A stretch of DNA of 64,000 nt from VRUE01 sp036266075 (GTDB lineage Bacteria; Actinomycetota; Thermoleophilia; Solirubrobacterales; 70-9). How positions within the stretch are numbered: the first letter of the stretch is position 1; every line of letters starts with the position of its first letter. Shown one piece after another: positions 1 to 8,230 of the stretch. The stretch spans positions 124,001 to 188,000 of the forward strand of contig DATANV010000006.1 of the NCBI GenBank assembly GCA_036266075.1, in the 5' to 3' direction. The translations under genes were made by a program, and so were the position numbers. Below the pieces are notes generated by a model. The model made no database searches. It worked only from the letters and a program-made list of their open reading frames with translations, and was not told the DNA's origin.

Positions 1-134
1 TGCCCACGCCGGACCCGACCCTTGATCCGATCGTCGCTAACCCCCAACCCCCGCAACTGCCGCAAAGCAACCACCCCATGCTGCCCCTGCGCCAGGTCGG
101 CAATCAACCGATCGACCTGCACCCCCCGCCTCAC
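1..134 (-). CDS. AbiEi-like/DUF559 family protein, N-terminal part only (runs off window)
   Basis: Read leftwards from a GTG at 134, the frame gives VDRLIADLAQGQHGVVALRQ and then LRGLGVSDDRIKGRVRRG before the window edge. This is the same N-terminal winged-helix block as in the complete genes at 35605 and 55403 (pattern IAELA..QHGVV..RQLR.LGLS...I..RV..GRL). Family knowledge: this N-terminus resembles AbiEi-type antitoxin domains and is usually followed by a DUF559 domain with a Vsr-like nuclease fold; here that part lies outside. The frame stays open upstream of the GTG as far as an ATC at 159-161, which sits exactly where the paralogues have ATG in a hairpin loop. The true start is therefore uncertain: GTG 134, GTG 122, or a lost or non-canonical start. 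Confidence 0.7.
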   Translation of the reverse strand, partial: MRRGVQVDRLIADLAQGQHGVVALRQLRGLGVSDDRIKGRVRRG

Positions 135-139
135 AGCAC

Positions 140-182
140 GCGTGCTCCGTTGAGTGTCGATTGACCACCAAACGGAGCACGC
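140..182 (-). repeat. Start-type hairpin of the DUF559 family (ATC in the ATG position)
   Basis: Arms 166-182 and 140-156 pair at 15 of 17 positions; the outer 12 bp (GCGTGCTCCGTT with AACGGAGCACGC) are perfect. The loop is 9 nt (157-165) and holds ATC at 159-161. The arm on the gene side reads ACT CAA CGG AGC ACG in the frame of the downstream gene. The layout equals the hairpins at 35585, 55379 and 47066, and 17 bases (ACGCGTGCTCCGTTGAG) are identical to the copy at 47061-47077. Confidence 0.75.
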
Positions 183-505
183 ATCCGACGGCAGAGGGCT
201 GGATCGGGCACGGTCCCGAGATCGTGGACGACCGTGGCGCACGGGTGGCGCGCTGAAAGTGAATTAACTCAGCGGCCTTGCACGAGAAACGAGGCTCCAG
301 TCCGCCGTTGCCGCCCCTGGCTTTGATCCCTTGAAGTGAAGGGCGGGCGCCTCCTCGCGATCCCACAAGACCGAGAGAGATCGGCCCCCAAGCCGTTTGT
401 GTTGGGTCAAACGTTGGGACGGCTCGCGCACGGGCTCGAGCCTCATGCGAACCGTAGCACCGCAGCGGCGCTGGCGGATACCGTGGAAACCCGCATGCCG
501 GACGC
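183..505. other. Non-coding stretch, no gene recognised
   Basis: Open frames here show no family motif, have no convincing ribosome binding site and are interrupted. I see no tRNA or other RNA fold. It separates the DUF559-family gene at the left edge from the aspS operon and may hold its promoter. Confidence 0.5.
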
Positions 506-784
506 TTAGTCGAGATTCGAAAGCAGGAACTCGGCCTCGCTCCAGTCCTCGCCGCGGACCCGCAGGGCTATGTCGCCGCGGCCGAAGCGATCGGTCGGCC
601 AGTCGGCGGTTAGGACCGCCTCGATCCCGGCCTCTTCAAGCGCTTGGTGCCAGGCCTTTGCGGTTCGCACATCGCCGAAGTCGCGCACGACCTCCCAGGA
701 GTCGAAGGCCGGGTCGTCGACGTGGACCGGCGTGGCGCCGGGACCGGGCGCGAAGGCGCGTCGCAGGCGATCAATCAGGCTCAT
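506..784 (-). CDS. Small DUF2007-like protein (92 aa)
   Basis: The product begins with a basic amphipathic stretch (MSLIDRLRRAF) and contains a compact alpha/beta domain: WEVVRDFGDVRTAKAWHQAL followed by EEAGIEAVL and a C-terminal LRVRGEDWSEAEFLL. The pattern of a beta strand, an A-x-x-W helix and a VRGEDW/AEFLL ending resembles DUF2007-type 'putative signal transducing' proteins, which sense or bind by an unknown mechanism. It lies 75 bp downstream of aspS on the same strand and is probably the last gene of that run. The assignment to DUF2007 is by general pattern only. Confidence 0.6.
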   Translation of the reverse strand: MSLIDRLRRAFAPGPGATPVHVDDPAFDSWEVVRDFGDVRTAKAWHQALEEAGIEAVLTADWPTDRFGRGDIALRVRGEDWSEAEFLLSNLD

Positions 785-859
785 CGCCTACATTTTGACC
801 GCCGCGAACGAGGCCGTCGGCGACTCATCGGGATATCCCGAGCCACGCGCCAGTCTCGC

Positions 860-2656
860 TCAGTGGCCCGCGAGGCCGCGTTTGTGCAAGGCGATACCGA
901 GCTCTTTGAGCTGGATCTCATCGACCGACGCGGGTGCCCCAGTCAGTGCATCAGCACCCGATGCGGTCTTCGGGAAAGCGATCACGTCGCGAATCGAGCC
1001 AGCACCGGACAGGCGCTGGACGATGCGGTCGAGGCCGTAGGCGATGCCACCGTGTGGCGGTGCCCCGTAGCGCAGCGCCTCGAGCAGGAAGCCAAAGCGC
1101 GCCTCGGCCTCGGCGGCGTCGATTCCGAGCGCCGCGAAGACCTGCTGCTGAACGTCGGCACGGTGGATACGGATCGACCCGCCTCCCATCTCCTGGCCGT
1201 TCCAAACTAGGTCGTAGGCAAGCGCCCGCGCCTCGCCCGGACTGTTTGGATCGAATTCCCCCACGGGGGCCGTGAAGGGATGGTGCAACGGATCCCAGCG
1301 CCCTTCGCCCGGGTTCCACTCCATCAGTGGCCAGTCGACGATCCAAACCAGGCGGTCTTCGCCGTCGGGGATCAGGTCGAAGCGCTCGGCGAGATCGACG
1401 CGCAGCTGGCCGAGGACCGCGTCAGCGACGCGCCGCTCGTCGGCGACCAGCAGCAGCAGGTCGCCCTCCTCGGCGGCGAGCCGCTCGTTGAGGCCACGCA
1501 GCTCTTCCTCGCTGAGGAACTTCGCGGTCGGCGAGCGCCACCCGTCGCCCTCGCGGAAGGCCCAGACGAGCCCTTTGGCGCCGAGCTCCTGGGCGCGTGA
1601 GATCAGGCCGTCCAGCTCCGAGCGCGGCAGCTCGCGGCGACCGGCGTTGATGCCCCGCACGGCGCCCCCCGAATCGATCACCGAGCGGAACACCTTGAAC
1701 TCGGTCCGCGCCAGCGACTCCTCGAGATCGACCAGCTCGAGGTCGAAGCGCATGTCCGGCCGGTCGGTGCCGAAGCGCCGCATCGCCTCGTCGTAACCGA
1801 GCCGCTCGATCGGCGGGGCCACCGCCGGACCGCCGACGCGCTCGAAGACGTGGGCCAACAGGCGCTCGTTCAACTCGAGCACATCGTCGACGTCAACGAA
1901 GGACATCTCGATGTCGAGCTGGGTGAAGTCGGGCTGGCGATCGGCCCGCAGGTCCTCGTCGCGGAAGCAGCGGGCGATCTGGTAGTAGCGCTCGAAGCCG
2001 GCGACCATCAGCAGCTGCTTGAAGAGCTGCGGGGACTGCGGCAGGGCGTAGAACGCACCGCGCTGCAGGCGGCTGGGGACGAGGAAGTCGCGGGCGCCCT
2101 CGGGGGTCGAGCGGGTCAGCACCGGCGTCTCGACGTCGAGGAAGCCCTCGCCGTCGAGGAACTCGCGCATTGCCGCGGTCACCCGGTGGCGCAGCACGAG
2201 GGCATCGCGCATCGGCTCGCGCCGAAGGTCGAGGTAGCGGTGCCGCAGGCGGGCGTCCTCCCCCACCTCGCCGGAGAAGCCCTCGATCTGGAAGGGCGGC
2301 GTCTCGGCGTCGGCCAGCAGCTTGGCTTCGCCGACGCGCAGCTCGAACTCGCCGGTCGGCAGCTCCGGGTTGACGGTCTCGGGCGAGCGGCGCACGACGC
2401 TGCCGGCGGCACTGAGCACGTCCTCGGCGCGCAGCCTGTGGGCAAGCTCGAACGACTCGCCGGAGGTATCCGGGTTGAAGACCAGCTGGACGATGCCGGT
2501 GCGATCGCGCAGGTCGATGAAGATCAGGCCGCCGTGGTCGCGGCGGCGGTGGACCCACCCGGCGACGCGCGCCTCGGAGTCGACGCGCTCGCCGAGGACC
2601 TCGCCGCACCAGGTATCGCGATAGCCGTTCGGCCGCAGCGCAGGCGAGTCGCTCAC
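860..2656 (-). CDS. aspS: Aspartyl-tRNA synthetase
   Basis: A 598-residue class IIb synthetase that charges tRNA with aspartate. The N-terminal OB-fold anticodon-binding domain carries GWVHRRRDHGGLIFIDLRDR. Class II motif 2 is present as FRDEDLRADRQPDFTQLD and motif 3 near the C-terminus as GIAYGLDRIVQRL followed by IRDVIAFPKT; the bacterial GAD insertion lies between. Length is normal for the bacterial type. Translation starts at GTG 2656, which overlaps the hisS stop by 4 bp (GTGA), so the two synthetases are very likely translationally coupled. Confidence 0.97.
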   Translation of the reverse strand: MSDSPALRPNGYRDTWCGEVLGERVDSEARVAGWVHRRRDHGGLIFIDLRDRTGIVQLVFNPDTSGESFELAHRLRAEDVLSAAGSVVRRSPETVNPELPTGEFELRVGEAKLLADAETPPFQIEGFSGEVGEDARLRHRYLDLRREPMRDALVLRHRVTAAMREFLDGEGFLDVETPVLTRSTPEGARDFLVPSRLQRGAFYALPQSPQLFKQLLMVAGFERYYQIARCFRDEDLRADRQPDFTQLDIEMSFVDVDDVLELNERLLAHVFERVGGPAVAPPIERLGYDEAMRRFGTDRPDMRFDLELVDLEESLARTEFKVFRSVIDSGGAVRGINAGRRELPRSELDGLISRAQELGAKGLVWAFREGDGWRSPTAKFLSEEELRGLNERLAAEEGDLLLLVADERRVADAVLGQLRVDLAERFDLIPDGEDRLVWIVDWPLMEWNPGEGRWDPLHHPFTAPVGEFDPNSPGEARALAYDLVWNGQEMGGGSIRIHRADVQQQVFAALGIDAAEAEARFGFLLEALRYGAPPHGGIAYGLDRIVQRLSGAGSIRDVIAFPKTASGADALTGAPASVDEIQLKELGIALHKRGLAGH

Positions 2657-3894
2657 GTCGCCGCGCCGATCTCGTCGAGCAGGCGACCTGGCTCGACCGG
2701 TCGCTGCTCGCCGCTCGCCATGTCGCGCAGCTGCGCCCTACCGTCGGCCTCGAGGATCACGACGCGGCGGGCGCCGATCCGGTCGGCATGCTTGAGTTGG
2801 CCCTTGAGGCCGCGGCCGGCCAGGTCGACCTCGGCCGAGATGCCGGCGTGACGCAACTCGCCGGCAAGGGTCATCGCACGCTGGCGCTGCTCGTCGCCGT
2901 CGGCGGCGATGAAGGCGTCGCGGCCCGGCGCCTGCACGGCCTCGTCGAGCGCCAGCAGGATCCGCTCGATCCCGGCCGCCCAGCCGACCGCCGGCGTCGA
3001 CGGCCCGCCGAGCTGCTCGATCAGCCCGTCGTAGCGACCGCCACCGCCGATCTCCGACTGTGCTCCCAGCCGGTCGCATACGAAGGAGAAGATCGTCCGC
3101 GTGTAGTAGTCGAGCCCGCGCACCAGCGTCGGGTCGATCACGTAGGCGATGCCGGCGGCGTCGAGCAGCGCACGGACCTCGGCGAAATGCTCGGCATCCT
3201 CGCCGTCGAGCCGCGCGACGATCGTCGGCGCGCTCGCCATCACCGCCCTGGTCCCCTCATCGTCGGAATCGAAGGCACGAAGGGGGTTGAGATCGATCCG
3301 CTCGCGCACGTCCTTGGAGAGATCGCCCTCGTGAGCGTGCAGGTGAGCCTTCAGCTCCTCCAGGTAAGCGCGGCGCGAATCCAGCGAGCCGAGGGTGCCG
3401 AGTCGCAGCTCCACCCCCGGCACCCCGAGCTCGGCGAGCAGGTCGGCGAGCAGCGCGATCAGCTCGGCGTCTGCCAGCGGCGAATCGCTGCCGATCGCCT
3501 CTGCACCGATCTGGTGGAACTGGCGGTAGCGCCCGGCCTGCGGGCGCTCGTGGCGGAAGAACGGGCCCGAGTAGCTGAGCTTGACCGGCTGCGCGAGCTT
3601 GTGCATGCCGTGCTCGAGGTAGGCGCGGCAGATCGGCGCGGTGCCCTCCGGGCGCAGGGTGATGCTGCGGCCGCCTTTGTCCTCGAAGGTGAACATCTCC
3701 TTGCGGACGATGTCGGTCGAGCGGCCGACACCGCGCTCGAACAGCTCGGTGTCCTCGAAAGCCGGCGTCGCGATCCGCTCGTAGCCGGCGCGGGCGAAGA
3801 TCGCTGCGGCGGTGTGCTCGATCCGTGCCCGCCCGCGCGCGTCCTCGGGCAGCACGTCGAACGTCCCCCGCGGAGCCTGGTACTTGCTCGCCAT
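2653..3894 (-). CDS. hisS: Histidyl-tRNA synthetase
   Basis: A 413-residue class II synthetase for histidine. Visible motifs are APRGTFDVLPEDA at the N-terminus, motif 2 with LRPEGTAPICRAYLEHGM, the histidine-specific GLDYYTRTIFSF, and motif 3 GGGGRYDGLIEQLGG; an anticodon-binding alpha/beta domain with VILEADGRAQLRD follows. The start is ATG 3894, about 30 bp after the hydrolase upstream; the 3' end overlaps aspS. The hisS-aspS pairing is common in bacteria and supports the call. Confidence 0.97.
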   Translation of the reverse strand: MASKYQAPRGTFDVLPEDARGRARIEHTAAAIFARAGYERIATPAFEDTELFERGVGRSTDIVRKEMFTFEDKGGRSITLRPEGTAPICRAYLEHGMHKLAQPVKLSYSGPFFRHERPQAGRYRQFHQIGAEAIGSDSPLADAELIALLADLLAELGVPGVELRLGTLGSLDSRRAYLEELKAHLHAHEGDLSKDVRERIDLNPLRAFDSDDEGTRAVMASAPTIVARLDGEDAEHFAEVRALLDAAGIAYVIDPTLVRGLDYYTRTIFSFVCDRLGAQSEIGGGGRYDGLIEQLGGPSTPAVGWAAGIERILLALDEAVQAPGRDAFIAADGDEQRQRAMTLAGELRHAGISAEVDLAGRGLKGQLKHADRIGARRVVILEADGRAQLRDMASGEQRPVEPGRLLDEIGAAT

Positions 3895-3926
3895 CGTCGC
3901 GCGACCTTACCGGCGTGGGAGCGCAG

Positions 3927-4571
3927 CTAGCGCGCCAGCTCAGCGAGGAACGGATTGGTCGCCCGCTCAGCGCCGATCGTCGTCACGCCCATGTGGCCGG
4001 GGTAGACGTTGGTCTGCGGCGAGTGGGAGTCGAGCAGCGTACGGATCGAGCGCAGCAAGGTCGGGCCGTCGCCACCCGGCAGATCGACACGGCCGACTGA
4101 GCCCTGGAAGAGGACGTCGCCGGAGAAGATCGCGTCCTCGCCGCGCACCGAGTAGGTGACGTGGCCGGGGCTGTGCCCCGGCGTGGAGATCACGTCGATC
4201 GTCAGCCCGGCCAGCTCCAACGTCTCGCCACCGCTGACGGTCTCGTCGGCCTCGTAGCTCTCGTAGGGGCCGATGCCAGGCATCGGTACGAAGGCCATGA
4301 TGTCAGCGAGCAGCGGCGTCTCCAGCTGCGGGCAGTAAACGGGAGCGCCACTCGCCTTCGCCACCGGTGCAACGGCGCCGATGTGATCGAAGTGGCAATG
4401 GGTGAGCAGGATCGCCTCGATCTCGGCGCCCGCCGCCTCTGCCGCGGCGAGAATCCGCTCCGGCTCCTCGCCGGGATCGACTACTAGACAGCGGTCCGAG
4501 CCGGCCCGCCTGAACACGAAGCAGTTCTCGGCAATCGGCCCGACGGTGAGCATCTCGACGTCGAGGCTCAC
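3927..4571 (-). CDS. Metallo-beta-lactamase-fold hydrolase (glyoxalase II-like)
   Basis: The zinc-binding motif THCHFDH (HxHxDH) is followed by a loop with STPGHSPGHV, GDVLFQGSVGRVDLPGG and a terminal YPGHMGVTTIGAERATNP, the arrangement of the YcbL/glyoxalase II branch, which hydrolyses thioesters such as S-lactoylglutathione; the actual substrate is unknown. I start it at GTG 4571, overlapping the stop of the membrane-protein gene (GTGA) and preceded by GGAGGAG; this gives 214 aa. It precedes hisS by about 30 bp and probably belongs to the same transcript. Confidence 0.9.
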   Translation of the reverse strand: MSLDVEMLTVGPIAENCFVFRRAGSDRCLVVDPGEEPERILAAAEAAGAEIEAILLTHCHFDHIGAVAPVAKASGAPVYCPQLETPLLADIMAFVPMPGIGPYESYEADETVSGGETLELAGLTIDVISTPGHSPGHVTYSVRGEDAIFSGDVLFQGSVGRVDLPGGDGPTLLRSIRTLLDSHSPQTNVYPGHMGVTTIGAERATNPFLAELAR

Positions 4572-4933
4572 TTCTCCTCCCGGGTGCGGATCCGCGCCCG
4601 CTCGCGCCGTCGCCACATCATCGTGTCGATCCAGTAGCCGGCGGGGATGTAGAAGACGAGCATGAAGGCGCCGAGGGCGAGGCTGGTAGTGAGGGGCCGT
4701 TTGAAGAGCACCAGCAGGAGGACCGTGAAGATCAGAGCCGCGATGAGGCCGCGGCCGACCGAGCCGCGCCAGGTGGGCGGGGTGTCGCCGCGCGGCACGC
4801 TGCGGCGACCGGCGCGGGCGCGGGCCTTGGCCTCCTCGCGACTGCGCGGGCGGCTTGGCCGCCGGTTGGGGTCGACGCGACCGCCCTGGGTGCCGCGGTG
4901 CTTGCGCCGACGCTTCTTCTTCGTCTGGGCCAC
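4568..4933 (-). CDS. Small basic two-helix membrane protein
   Basis: 121 residues. The first 55 are very rich in Lys/Arg (MAQTKKKRRRKHRGTQGGRV) and look cytosolic and perhaps RNA- or membrane-surface-binding. Two hydrophobic segments follow (GLIAALIFTVLLLVLF and LALGAFMLVFYIPAGYWI), then a basic tail. The architecture resembles DUF3099-like actinobacterial proteins, but I cannot assign a function. It overlaps the downstream hydrolase gene by 4 bp. Confidence 0.8.
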   Translation of the reverse strand: MAQTKKKRRRKHRGTQGGRVDPNRRPSRPRSREEAKARARAGRRSVPRGDTPPTWRGSVGRGLIAALIFTVLLLVLFKRPLTTSLALGAFMLVFYIPAGYWIDTMMWRRRERARIRTREEK

Positions 4934-4962
4934 TGGCTGAATCTAGTACAACGACGCCGCTG

Positions 4963-5853
4963 TCATCCGAGCGTCGCCAGGCGCCGCTCGATCGTCTGCC
5001 GCTCGGGGTCGAAGTCCCGGATCGGCACGTCCTCCGGGTAGCCCGCCAGCGCTGCGGCCGGGACCAGGCCGATCAGCTCTGCCTCGACCGGCCGGGTGCC
5101 CAGCGGCGCGGCCAACGCGCGCGCCCGCTCGACGACCGCGGCGAGCGGCGTCGCGAGCGGGTCGTGGACGTTGGTCGAGACCTGCACCCGCCCGCTCGCC
5201 AGCGGCAAGCCAATCGCCCGCACGCCGGACAGGCCGCCGCCCGACTCGCGCAGACCGGCCGCGACGGCCCGCGCCACCTCCAGATCACCCCCCTCCAGCT
5301 CGAGATTAAAGGCGCCGAGGGGCGGGCGGGCGGTGACCAGCGTCGCTCCGGCGGTGCGGTGCGGCAGCGCCGGGCCCGCGTCGGCGCGCAGCTCGCCGGA
5401 CTCCATCCGCAGCCACAGCTCCGTCAGCCCGCCGTTGCGGAAGTAGGCTCGCTCGGTGTGCTCGGGACCCGAGGCCAGCTCGGCGTAAAGGAAGACGGGC
5501 ACCCCAAGCGCACCGATATCCCGCGCGACCTCCAGCGCGAGCTCGCCTGCGTCGCCGCGCTGCTCCGGCGAGCGCCAGACGACGGGACAGACGTCGAGCG
5601 CCCCGATCGTCGGGTGGACGCCCTCGTGGGCGCCCATGTCGATCGCGTCGACGGCCGCCGCTGCGCCGCGCGCCAGCGCCGCGCGCAGCGCGGGCGGTTC
5701 GCCGGCGAGGGTGAAGACGGTGCGGTTGTGGTCGGCGTCGGAGTGCCGGTCGAGCAGCGCGACCCCGCCGGCAAAGGCCTCCTCGATCGCGGCGATGCGG
5801 CCCGGGTCACGGCCCTCCGAGACGTTGGGGACGGCAAGCAGCGGCTCGGCCAA
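4963..5853 (-). CDS. ftcD: Glutamate formimidoyltransferase-type protein
   Basis: 296 residues matching a stand-alone formiminotransferase domain. The N-terminus VPNVSEGRDPGRIAAIEEAF, the HNRTVFTLAG block and DMGAHEGVHPTIGALDVCP (the active-site His region) are characteristic. The family moves the formimino group from formiminoglutamate to tetrahydrofolate at the end of histidine degradation. No cyclodeaminase domain is fused and no other hut gene is present, so the physiological role is inferred. The start is TTG 5853, 3 nt after the stop of the upstream aminopeptidase-like gene. Confidence 0.85.
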   Translation of the reverse strand: MAEPLLAVPNVSEGRDPGRIAAIEEAFAGGVALLDRHSDADHNRTVFTLAGEPPALRAALARGAAAAVDAIDMGAHEGVHPTIGALDVCPVVWRSPEQRGDAGELALEVARDIGALGVPVFLYAELASGPEHTERAYFRNGGLTELWLRMESGELRADAGPALPHRTAGATLVTARPPLGAFNLELEGGDLEVARAVAAGLRESGGGLSGVRAIGLPLASGRVQVSTNVHDPLATPLAAVVERARALAAPLGTRPVEAELIGLVPAAALAGYPEDVPIRDFDPERQTIERRLATLG

Positions 5854-5856
5854 CGC

Positions 5857-6810
5857 TCAAACGGCCAGCTTGTTGGCCTGCAGGACGGTCTCGCCGTCGA
5901 TTTCGACGGTCGGCTCGAGCACCACGCAGTCGAGGTGGACCGGAACCTGCACGGTGCCGCCGATCGCCGCCGAGGCGCCGAAGGCGACGTGGATCGAGCC
6001 GAGGATCTTCTCGTCCTCAAGGATGTTGCCGGTGAGGATCGCCTCTTCGTTGGTGCCGATCCCCAGCTCGGCCAGGTTCGTGCCCTGCGGACCCGCGTCG
6101 GTGAGCATTTCCATGAACCGCTCTCCCTCCGGCCCATTCGCGCTCGTCAGATGCCCCTTCTGTAACTCGAGGTGCACTGGGCTCGACAGCTTGCCGATCG
6201 CCGCGATCGAGCCGTCGACGACGAGGCTGCCTTCGCCGGTCCCCTCGACCGGCGCGACAAAAGCCTCGCCACAGGGGATATTGCCGAAGGCACCGCGCTT
6301 GTTCAGCATTCCGGCATCGACGATCGCCGTGCGGTCCTGCAATCCCATCCGCAGATCGCTGCCGCGCGGGCAGGTGATGCGCGCCTCCGCCCCGGCGCCG
6401 AGCACGCGGGCCAATTCGGCGCCGCGCTTGCGCAGCAGCCGCATGTCGGCACCCATCACCCGGGCCAGCATTTCGGACGTGGCACCCGGCATCGAGGCGG
6501 TCCTGGCACCGGCCTCGGTGGCAGCTTTGCGGGCTTCGGTGTGGGAGATCGACTGGATCGTCGGCGCGATGACGATGTCGGCGGCCATCATCGCCGCCGC
6601 GACCGCCGCCGGCGGCTCAGCCGCGTGAGACTCGCGCTCGGAGATCACCGCCAGGGTCGCGTCTCCGCCCTCGCCCTGGGCATTGATCCGAAAGAGCGCC
6701 CCCAGCTCTTCGGTGATCGGGTTGCAGATCACCAGCACCTCCTCGGACGGCTCGAGGCACAGGCATTCCCGGATCACGGTGCTCACTGCCCTGTCCAGCG
6801 CCTCCGACAT
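5857..6810 (-). CDS. Aminopeptidase T (M29)-like protein
   Basis: About 317 residues when started at ATG 6810 (MSEALDRAVSTVIRECL); an upstream in-frame start at 6864 adds 18 unlikely residues. Features match the COG2309 family of leucyl aminopeptidase-like proteins: EEVLVICNPITEELG, PTIQSISHTEARKAA, GSDLRMGL and GIGTNEEAILTGNILEDEK, where conserved acidic and His residues would bind metal. It is shorter than classical M29 peptidases (about 400), so peptidase activity is not certain. First gene of the minus run toward aspS and tightly linked to ftcD. Confidence 0.8.
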   Translation of the reverse strand: MSEALDRAVSTVIRECLCLEPSEEVLVICNPITEELGALFRINAQGEGGDATLAVISERESHAAEPPAAVAAAMMAADIVIAPTIQSISHTEARKAATEAGARTASMPGATSEMLARVMGADMRLLRKRGAELARVLGAGAEARITCPRGSDLRMGLQDRTAIVDAGMLNKRGAFGNIPCGEAFVAPVEGTGEGSLVVDGSIAAIGKLSSPVHLELQKGHLTSANGPEGERFMEMLTDAGPQGTNLAELGIGTNEEAILTGNILEDEKILGSIHVAFGASAAIGGTVQVPVHLDCVVLEPTVEIDGETVLQANKLAV

Positions 6811-6903
6811 CCGTAACAGGCTATTCACCGGTCCGGGCGATTGCACGAATCGCCCCTCACGCACCCCCGACCAGGCGACCCCTCGGTAGCATCCCCCTCC
6901 CCG

Positions 6904-6977
6904 GCCGGAGTAGCTCAGCTGGTCAGAGCAGCGGAATCATAATCCGCGTGTCGGGGGTTCGAGTCCCTCCTCCGGCA
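6904..6977 (+). tRNA. tRNA-Met (anticodon CAT, elongator type)
   Basis: A 74-nt cloverleaf: acceptor GCCGGAG with CTCCGGC plus discriminator A, D-arm TAGCTCAGCTGGTCAGAGCA, anticodon stem GCGGA/TCCGC around loop ATCATAA, T-arm with TTCGAGT. The paired first base and the absence of the GGG/CCC anticodon-stem run argue against initiator tRNA; a lysidine-modified tRNA-Ile2 cannot be fully excluded. CCA is not encoded. The downstream DNA is accessory, but no second copy of the tRNA 3' end was seen. Confidence 0.95.
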
Positions 6978-7086
6978 TCGCATCGCAGCGCGGAATGCAG
7001 TCGATTTGGCCTTCCACATGGCTCCAAATTGGCAGGGGTGGCAAGGAAAGTGGCAAGGGTCTAGCGCTGAAATGCCCGTGGAGGCG

Positions 7087-7296
7087 ATGGGTATCATCGG
7101 TTGCGTGAAACCGATCCGCACCGACTTCAAGGGCTACGAGGGCAAGTACGTGGCGACCGACACCCGCACGGGCCAGGTCGTAATCGCCGACGAGGACCTG
7201 AAAGTCGTGCTGGAGAAAGCCCGCAAGCTGGATCACGTCGTCGTCGGCGGGCGGGTTCCCCACGCAGACGAGCCGATCTACGTCGGCCTTGGCTGA
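7087..7296 (+). CDS. DUF5678 family small protein
   Basis: The core reads YVATDTRTGQVVIADEDLKV followed by VLEKARKLDHVVVGG and RVPHADEPIYVGLG, the DUF5678 pattern (a beta hairpin, a helix and a conserved glycine-ended tail). Start choice is weak: ATG 7087 gives 69 aa, GTG 7105 (reading MKPIRTDFKGYEG) gives 63 aa and fits the family better but lacks a clear ribosome binding site. The stop overlaps the next gene by 8 bp, so the pair is coupled. The function of DUF5678 is unknown to me. Confidence 0.75.
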   Translation: MGIIGCVKPIRTDFKGYEGKYVATDTRTGQVVIADEDLKVVLEKARKLDHVVVGGRVPHADEPIYVGLG

Positions 7297-7780
7297 GCCG
7301 AAGACCCCCTGGCTCTATCCCTATCGGGAGGACCCCCAGCAGACGCGCTTGGGGCAGCCGGTATTTCGGCCCTTCGTGCCCGTCTCGCTTGCCACGGACG
7401 ATGCATCGACGCCCGAGCTAGAGGGACTGATCGACACCGGAGCAGACGCGATCCTCGCGAGCGACCTACTGGCGGACGAGCTTGGCCTTGACCTGTCCGA
7501 CAACGAGGGTGAGGAATTGCACGCCGTCGGCGGGCGTACCGTCGTCGCCCGCTACAAGACCGTCTCCCTGCGCCTACACCACCACGACGATTCCAGCGCT
7601 CGGTGCGAGTGGGAAGCCCCGGTGGGATTCGTAGATGGCTGGCACAGCTTCGGCCTAGTCCTGCTCGGCAACGTCGGCTTCCTCGACCACTTCACCATCG
7701 CCGCGAGTCGCTTCTCCCAGGCAGTCGCAGTCGAGGATCGAGACGGCTTCGATGATCGTTTCGGCGTCGTCTTGGCTTAG
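7289..7780 (+). CDS. Retropepsin-like aspartic protease domain protein
   Basis: 163 residues from TTG 7289. The active-site motif LIDTGADAILASDLL (D-T-G-A) with the preceding hydrophobic strand PVSLATDD, the later HAVGGRT turn and the C-terminal GLVLLGNVGFLDHF (the second conserved hydrophobic-G block) fit single-domain retropepsin-like proteins, which dimerise to form the catalytic pair. No signal peptide, so cytosolic. Coupled to the DUF5678 gene by an 8-bp overlap. Whether it cleaves DUF5678 or anything else is unknown. Confidence 0.8.
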   Translation: MAEPKTPWLYPYREDPQQTRLGQPVFRPFVPVSLATDDASTPELEGLIDTGADAILASDLLADELGLDLSDNEGEELHAVGGRTVVARYKTVSLRLHHHDDSSARCEWEAPVGFVDGWHSFGLVLLGNVGFLDHFTIAASRFSQAVAVEDRDGFDDRFGVVLA

Positions 7781-7796
7781 AACCAAAGCTGGCTCT

Positions 7797-7949
7797 CTAC
7801 GACTTCGGCGTGCGCTTGCCTAGCTGCTCGCGAAGCTTTTTTAGCTCCTTCCAGTCGTAGTAGCCCGACTCCGAGACACCGAGCACCCGACAGGCGTGGC
7901 GCACATTGATCCCCTGCCCGATCAGAGAGTCGATCACCGGGAAGAGCCT
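7797..7949 (-). pseudogene. IS3-family transposase OrfB, 5' fragment
   Basis: In the -1 frame relative to orfA, from about 7949, the sequence reads RLFPVIDSLIGQG, then INVRHACRVLGVSESGYYDW and KELKKLREQLGKRTPKS before a TAG at 7797. This is the conserved start of OrfB (family pattern: CR.LGVSRSGYY.W). The whole DDE integrase core is absent, so it is a truncated remnant. Confidence 0.8.
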
Positions 7950-8230
7950 TTTGGGGGGAGGTTCCCCTCGAGGAAGACCTCGTTGACCTTGCGCGAGACC
8001 GCCAGCTCGGTTTCAAGCTGCTTGATTCTGCGCTTGGCCGCGGCGAGGTCGAGGGCCTCCTCGGTGCTCAGCCCGGGGACCTCACCACGGTCGATCCTCT
8101 CCTGCTTGAGCCAGTTGTAGATGGTGGCGTCGCTCATGCCGAAGGTCTCGGCGAGCTGGGCGACTTTCGTGCCTGATCGAGCTAGCTCGATCACCTGGTG
8201 GCGAAGCGCTGCTGGGTACCTGTGGGGCAT
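7934..8230 (-). CDS. IS3-family transposase OrfA
   Basis: 98 residues with the helix-turn-helix HQVIELARSGTKVAQLAETF and then GMSDATIYNWLKQE, followed by a leucine-zipper-like helix AAAKRRIKQLETELAVSRKV. This is the DNA-binding half of an IS3 transposase. Near its 3' end the run CCCCCCAAAAGG offers a -1 slip; in that frame translation continues smoothly into the orfB start, as expected for IS3 programmed frameshifting. Because orfB is cut short, the product is probably only a DNA-binding relic. Confidence 0.85.
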   Translation of the reverse strand: MPHRYPAALRHQVIELARSGTKVAQLAETFGMSDATIYNWLKQERIDRGEVPGLSTEEALDLAAAKRRIKQLETELAVSRKVNEVFLEGNLPPKGSSR

